Source: an uncultured Clostridia bacterium
GTDB taxonomy: Bacteria; Bacillota; Clostridia; Oscillospirales; Butyricicoccaceae
Length of the DNA: 56,746 nt
Direction: 5' to 3'
Assembly (NCBI GenBank): GCA_944375715.1
Contig: CALWAP010000009.1
Coordinates: 1 to 56,746, forward strand
Shown here: piece after piece, positions 53,083 to 56,746 of the stretch
Position numbering within the stretch: the stretch's first letter is position 1
Layout of the letters: each line of letters opens with the position of its first letter
Notes under the pieces: model-generated
Databases searched by the model: none
Told to the model about the DNA's origin: nothing
The model's input: only the letters and a program-made list of their open reading frames with translations
Made by a program: the position numbers and the translations under genes

Positions 53083-54333
53083 ATGCGGCAATTCGCCGGG
53101 CTTCTGACAGCATTCGTACTTCTTCCTATCATGATCAAGTATTTCCCCATCCTGTTTAAGCGCAAAGCGCCGCTGGGCCCCATACTGTTTTTTTCCGGCC
53201 TTATCATAGGCACGGTGGGCGGCATCGGCCCTTCGGCGATGCTCAAGGCCTTCACCGACATTTTCACCGTCTTCTCCACCCTCCAGACCCTTATAGTCGT
53301 CGTCGAGATAGGCGTTCTGGGCAGCATACTCAAGCAGTACGGCATACTCCAGCGCATTGTCTCAGCCCTGGAACGGCTGATCCCCTCAAAAAAGGCCCTT
53401 GTAATGATACTCCCGGGCATCATGGGGCTGCTGCCCGTGCCGGGCGGCGCCTTCCTGTCGGCCCCCTTTGTCGATTCGATAGGCTCCGATCTTGAAATGA
53501 GCGGCGAGAACAAATCGGTCGTCAACCTTTATTTCCGCCATTTCGCCATGTTTGTCCTCCCCTACAACACAACTATCCTGGCCATATCCAACATGCTGCC
53601 CCAGGTAAATATCTATACCCTTATCGGCCTAAATCTGGGCTTTATCGCCTTTTTGCTCCTGGGAGCCTATTTCTTCTATGTCCGAAAGGCCCCTTCAAAA
53701 AATGCCTCTTCAAATGGCAGCCGGGGCACGGCTTTGAAGGAGGTGGCTTTGTATCTGTCACCTATATACATGGCGCTGGTATTCAACACTGCCTTCGGCC
53801 TTCAGATGTACCAGGCCCTGCTTATCTGCATACTGCTGACCTTTTTCCTTATCGGAAAGGATAAAAGCATGTACCTCAAAAGCGCTGTGCGGGGTATCGG
53901 CATCGACACCGTGCTGATGCTTATAGGGGTTTATTACATACAGAATACCGTCAAATCCCTGAGCTTTGTCATGGCCTCGGTGGAAGGCGCGCTGACAGGC
54001 GACTCGGTTTTTACATTTATGCTTGTCATTCCGGTAGTCGGCCTGGCCTTCGGCCTGAGCACAGGTGTCAGCCTGGTGCCTTTGGGCATACTGCTTCCCT
54101 TTGTTGCCGGGATGGACCTGCCCGTCATGACTATTACTGTATATGCCTTTTATGTTCTTGTTTGGAGCTTTCTGGGTTATTTCTTCTCGCCCTTCCATAT
54201 GTGCCAGCTGCTGACCATAAAATACATGGGCTGTGATACTTCAAAGGTTTACCGGCTGCATCTTAAAATGGTGCCCGTGCTGGCCTGCGGCGCGGTAGCC
54301 CTCTTTCTTGTTTACAGCACGGTTTTTGCTTAA
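53083..54333 (+). CDS. DUF401-family membrane transporter
   Basis: A 416-residue protein with about ten membrane segments, of the DUF401 family in the ion-transporter superfamily. Visible marks: FFSGLIIGTVGGIGPSAMLK, the short motif LPGIMGLLPVPGGAFLSAP in a re-entrant-like position, the repeat-related LSTGVSLVPLGILLPFVAG in the C-terminal half, and SFLGYFFSPFHMCQLLT. The two similar halves fit an inverted-repeat carrier. Substrate unknown; the divergent partner is a C-S lyase, so an amino acid or a sulfur compound is possible (inference). Confidence 0.88.
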   Translation: MRQFAGLLTAFVLLPIMIKYFPILFKRKAPLGPILFFSGLIIGTVGGIGPSAMLKAFTDIFTVFSTLQTLIVVVEIGVLGSILKQYGILQRIVSALERLIPSKKALVMILPGIMGLLPVPGGAFLSAPFVDSIGSDLEMSGENKSVVNLYFRHFAMFVLPYNTTILAISNMLPQVNIYTLIGLNLGFIAFLLLGAYFFYVRKAPSKNASSNGSRGTALKEVALYLSPIYMALVFNTAFGLQMYQALLICILLTFFLIGKDKSMYLKSAVRGIGIDTVLMLIGVYYIQNTVKSLSFVMASVEGALTGDSVFTFMLVIPVVGLAFGLSTGVSLVPLGILLPFVAGMDLPVMTITVYAFYVLVWSFLGYFFSPFHMCQLLTIKYMGCDTSKVYRLHLKMVPVLACGAVALFLVYSTVFA

Positions 54334-54346
54334 AAGGAAACATAAG

Positions 54347-54377
54347 AAAAACGGGACGGATAACCGTCCCGTTTTTT
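54347..54377. terminator. Bidirectional terminator
   Basis: AAAAACGGGACGG (54347-54359) and CCGTCCCGTTTTTT (54364-54377) around ATAA, between the convergent DUF401 and peptide-binding genes. Confidence 0.8.
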
Positions 54378-54385
54378 ATTGTTTA

Positions 54386-55933
54386 TTACTCGGCCCAGGA
54401 AACATCCTGCCAGCGCATTGTGCCGGAGGCCGAGACCTTCACGCCCTGAAGGTCGGAGTTATAGGCCCTGACGACATTGGTCTGGTAAAGGGGCACCTGG
54501 GGGCAGCGGACATTGAGCGCGGAAGAGCACTGTTCCAAAGTGGCCGTCCTTTCGGCAGCGTCCAGCTGAGTCGTAGCAAGATCATAAAGGCTGTCGATCT
54601 CGGGATCGTTGGTCCTTGTCAGGTTGGAGCCGTTTATCGACTTGCTGTGGAAAACGCCCTCGATAAAGCTCATCATATCAGAGGAGGTGTATCCGCCGAT
54701 AGCGGCTTCGTAATCACCCTCGGCCGTGACCGACAGGTATGTGGCCAGGTCCATGGACTCCAGCTCCATGGTGATGCCCAGCTCCTGCAGGGAGGCCTGA
54801 ATTACTTCTCCGGCACGGCGCTTGGTGTCATCCGAGCAGATGCAGCTGAAGGTGACAGTTGAAGGATCTATACCAGAAGCTTCCAGGTGCTGTTTCGCAA
54901 GCTCCAGATCATAGGAATCGAGGTTTTCCTCTGAATAGCCGCTCAGAACCGAAGGCGTCTGCCAGAAAATACCTGTGCCGGCACCGTTCAAAGCCACCTC
55001 AACGACCGAATCCTTGTCGACCGCGCAGTTAAGAGCATGGCGAAAGTCCTGGTTGTCAAAAGGCGCTACCTCGTTATTGATCATCATGAAGGTAAAGTTG
55101 GTGCCCGTCTGGTTTACAACGCTGATACCCTCGGTGGTCTCCAGCCTGGAAAGGTCGTTGGTCTCGACCTCGACAATAAAGTCGATCTCGCCGGCCTCAA
55201 GGGCAATGGTGCGGGAAGAACCCTCGGGTATGATCCTCCAGGTCATCTCCTTGATAGCAGGAGCGCCGCCCCAATACTCTTCAAAAGCCTCAAAGCTCAG
55301 GCTGTCGCCCAAAGTCCAATTCACGAACTTGTACGGGCCGGAGCCGACGGGGTTCTGATTAAAGTCGTTGCCGCTGTCGATAAGGGACTTGGGAACTACC
55401 TTTATACGCGTAAGGTCATTGAGGGTCTTGGCGTAAACATCGTTGGTGGTGATGATAAAGGTCTGTGCGTCCACGACCTCGATATTGCTCCACCAGGACG
55501 TGTATATATTGGTAAGGGCGCTGTAATCGTTCTTTGCGTACTCCATGGAAGCCTTGACATCCTCGGCCGTCATGGTCTCGCCGTTATGGAACTTGACGCC
55601 CTCCCTGAGGGTGAACTTCCACTCGGTATCGCTGACCAGCTCATATCCCGTAACCAGGCTGGGCTCGGGCTCCAGCGTGTCAAGGTTAGTGCGGTAAAGG
55701 GTGTCATAGGTCAGCGCGTTCATGTAGTTGGCCGCGGTGGCGTTGTGGTCATAGGGATGGAGCGTGGGAGGCTCGTTAGCCGTCGCTATGATAACATCGG
55801 TCCTCGCTTCATTGTTGTCCTGCTCATTGCCATCAGTGTCCTTTTCATCGCTGTCGTTGCCGCAGCCTGCAAAAGCTGCCATGACAAACATCACAGCCAG
55901 GACCATGGCAAGAAGCTTGGTCATTTTTTTCAT
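54386..55933 (-). CDS. Oligopeptide/dipeptide-binding lipoprotein (SBP family 5)
   Basis: A 515-residue lipoprotein: signal MKKMTKLLAMVLAVMFVMAA with lipobox AFAGC, an Asp/Glu-rich linker, then the family-5 fold (ATANEPPTLHPYDHNATAA; LREGVKFHNGETMTAEDVK; VGSGPYKFVNWTLGDSLSFE; YNSDLQGVKVSASG). It captures peptides (or another solute such as nickel or opines in some members) for an ABC importer; no permease or ATPase genes for it lie in the window. AGGAGAAGAG precedes the ATG. A close paralogue follows upstream at 56240. Confidence 0.94.
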   Translation of the reverse strand: MKKMTKLLAMVLAVMFVMAAFAGCGNDSDEKDTDGNEQDNNEARTDVIIATANEPPTLHPYDHNATAANYMNALTYDTLYRTNLDTLEPEPSLVTGYELVSDTEWKFTLREGVKFHNGETMTAEDVKASMEYAKNDYSALTNIYTSWWSNIEVVDAQTFIITTNDVYAKTLNDLTRIKVVPKSLIDSGNDFNQNPVGSGPYKFVNWTLGDSLSFEAFEEYWGGAPAIKEMTWRIIPEGSSRTIALEAGEIDFIVEVETNDLSRLETTEGISVVNQTGTNFTFMMINNEVAPFDNQDFRHALNCAVDKDSVVEVALNGAGTGIFWQTPSVLSGYSEENLDSYDLELAKQHLEASGIDPSTVTFSCICSDDTKRRAGEVIQASLQELGITMELESMDLATYLSVTAEGDYEAAIGGYTSSDMMSFIEGVFHSKSINGSNLTRTNDPEIDSLYDLATTQLDAAERTATLEQCSSALNVRCPQVPLYQTNVVRAYNSDLQGVKVSASGTMRWQDVSWAE

Positions 55934-56191
55934 GTCTCTTCTCCTTTTTGCTTTTTAACAGGAATATCTGTTAACTTTTGATAACGAAAAAAAGAATAAT
56001 ACATATCATGCCACTTTGCAAGTCTTTTTTCTCAAATTGTCAAAAGGCAACAAATACCTCCATTTCAGGCGATTATTTTTATTAAAAATATCATATTTGA
56101 TTTAAAAATCTATTTAAAAGAAACATCTCCATTTTGATACGGCCGGCATTTTCCACATGTTTTTTGAACTTTCTATTAACTTTAAAATAAA
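55934..56191. other. AT-rich intergenic region between the two binding-protein genes
   Basis: About 260 bases without a gene. It must hold the promoter of the 54386-55933 gene, but several AT-rich boxes compete and I assign none. Confidence 0.4.
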
Positions 56192-56221
56192 AAAGGAAGG
56201 CGACATGTGTCGCCTTCCTTT
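56192..56221 (-). terminator. Terminator of the second peptide-binding gene
   Basis: AAAGGAAGGCGACA (56192-56205) and TGTCGCCTTCCTTT (56208-56221) around TG; TTTTTTA follows on the minus strand. Confidence 0.8.
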
Positions 56222-56239
56222 AGCTTTTAAATCAAAGCC

Positions 56240-56746
56240 TTACTTGGCCCAGGAAACGTTCTGCCAATAGGTGTTGCCCGAAGCATTGACCTCGAAGCCC
56301 TGCAGGTTCGAGTTATAAGCCCTGACAACATTGACGCTGTACATCGGTACATGGGGGCAGATCTCGTTGAGGTAAGCCGCGGCCTCCTCAAGTATGGTCA
56401 GCCTTTCGGTCTCGTCCAGAGTCTGGGAAGCCGTCGTCCACAGCTCGTCAAGATGGGCGTCGTTGGTCCTTGTGAAGTTGGAGCCGCCTATCTGCCAGGA
56501 TGTGAACTTGTACTCGATAAAGCCAAGGGTGTTGGCCGATGTGCATCCGCCGATGGTAGCTTCAAAGTTGCCCTCGGCAGCGGCCGACAGGTATGTGGCC
56601 AGGTCCATGGACTCCAGCTCCATGTTGATGCCTATCTCGCTCAGCGCAGCCTGGATAACCTCGCCGGCGCGGCGCTTGGTATCGTCCGAGCAGATACAGC
56701 TGAAGGTAATGGTGGCGGGGACAAGGCCCGAAGACTCGAGCCACTG
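56240..56746 (-). CDS. Second oligopeptide-binding protein, N-terminus cut by window
   Basis: The C-terminal 168 residues of a family-5 binding protein; the frame is open at the window edge. It matches the C-terminus of the 54386-55933 protein closely (TFSCICSDDTKRRAGEVIQ and MELESMDLATYLS are shared; NVVRAYNSNLQGFEVNASG matches YNSDLQGVKVSASG), so the two come from a tandem duplication. The two genes read in the same direction, each with its own terminator. Confidence 0.92.
   Translation of the reverse strand, partial: QWLESSGLVPATITFSCICSDDTKRRAGEVIQAALSEIGINMELESMDLATYLSAAAEGNFEATIGGCTSANTLGFIEYKFTSWQIGGSNFTRTNDAHLDELWTTASQTLDETERLTILEEAAAYLNEICPHVPMYSVNVVRAYNSNLQGFEVNASGNTYWQNVSWAK

Overview
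The window looks like chromosome from an endospore-forming anaerobic member of the Clostridia (Firmicutes). Evidence: a SpoIIE phosphatase, a YtvI-type sporulation membrane protein, Rex and L-serine dehydratase of the two-subunit iron-sulfur type, SLH-anchored surface proteins, Gram-positive lipoproteins, strong AGGAGG-type ribosome binding sites, TTG/GTG starts and many intrinsic terminators. I cannot name the genus. Base composition is near balanced, with AT-rich intergenic spacers.

Layout. (1) 1-7.3 kb: the 3'-truncated (by the window) gene of a very large SLH surface protein, a small TetR-controlled unit, and a graveyard holding a decayed second SLH gene and a decayed XRE regulator. (2) 7.5-22.1 kb: an accessory region bounded on the right by an intact tRNA-Ala(GGC). 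An 88-bp stretch covering the 3' half of that tRNA plus its terminator is repeated (87/88) at 10731-10818, so 10.8-22.06 kb has the form of an element integrated in the tRNA anticodon region. Both repeat copies are preceded by the same module: an XRE repressor, inverted-repeat operators and a SLOG-like nucleotide-binding protein. Inside the element are a Fic AMPylase surrounded by TAAGGGAA sites, wrecked IS21 genes, and a five-gene sugar-type ABC transporter operon with an unusual permease. No intact integrase was seen. (3) 22.2-30.4 kb: housekeeping block with a YbaK-type deacylase, tadA, rex, tsaD-rimI-polA, tRNA-Gln and a LysM-G5-M23 cell wall protein. (4) 30.5-41.4 kb: spoIIE, pcp, a HAD phosphatase, a DUF1177 protein, an amber-interrupted methyltransferase, a GH3 lipoprotein, a patatin and an EF-G-like GTPase. 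(5) 41.5-49.8 kb: a P-type-ATPase-like pseudoenzyme with rlmB, an FmdE-family protein behind a terminator-containing RNA leader, ytvI, a MarR regulator, and a TetM-like GTPase fused to a YacP/Rae1 nuclease domain. (6) 49.8-56.7 kb: sdaAB-sdaAA, a GNAT remnant, a MalY/PatB C-S lyase, a DUF401 transporter and two peptide-binding lipoproteins, the second cut by the window end.

Functional threads: translation quality and ribosome work (YbaK deacylase, TadA, TsaD/RimI, RlmB, EF-G-like, Tet-like/Rae1 fusion), amino-acid and peptide use (peptide-binding proteins, Pcp, serine dehydratase, C-S lyase), cell envelope and sporulation (SLH, M23, GH3, SpoIIE, YtvI). The most notable signals are the GTPase-nuclease fusion, the switch-like leader before fmdE, the twin XRE-SLOG modules at the tRNA-Ala attachment repeat, the Fic gene with an operator at its start site, and the catalytically dead P-type-ATPase-like protein.
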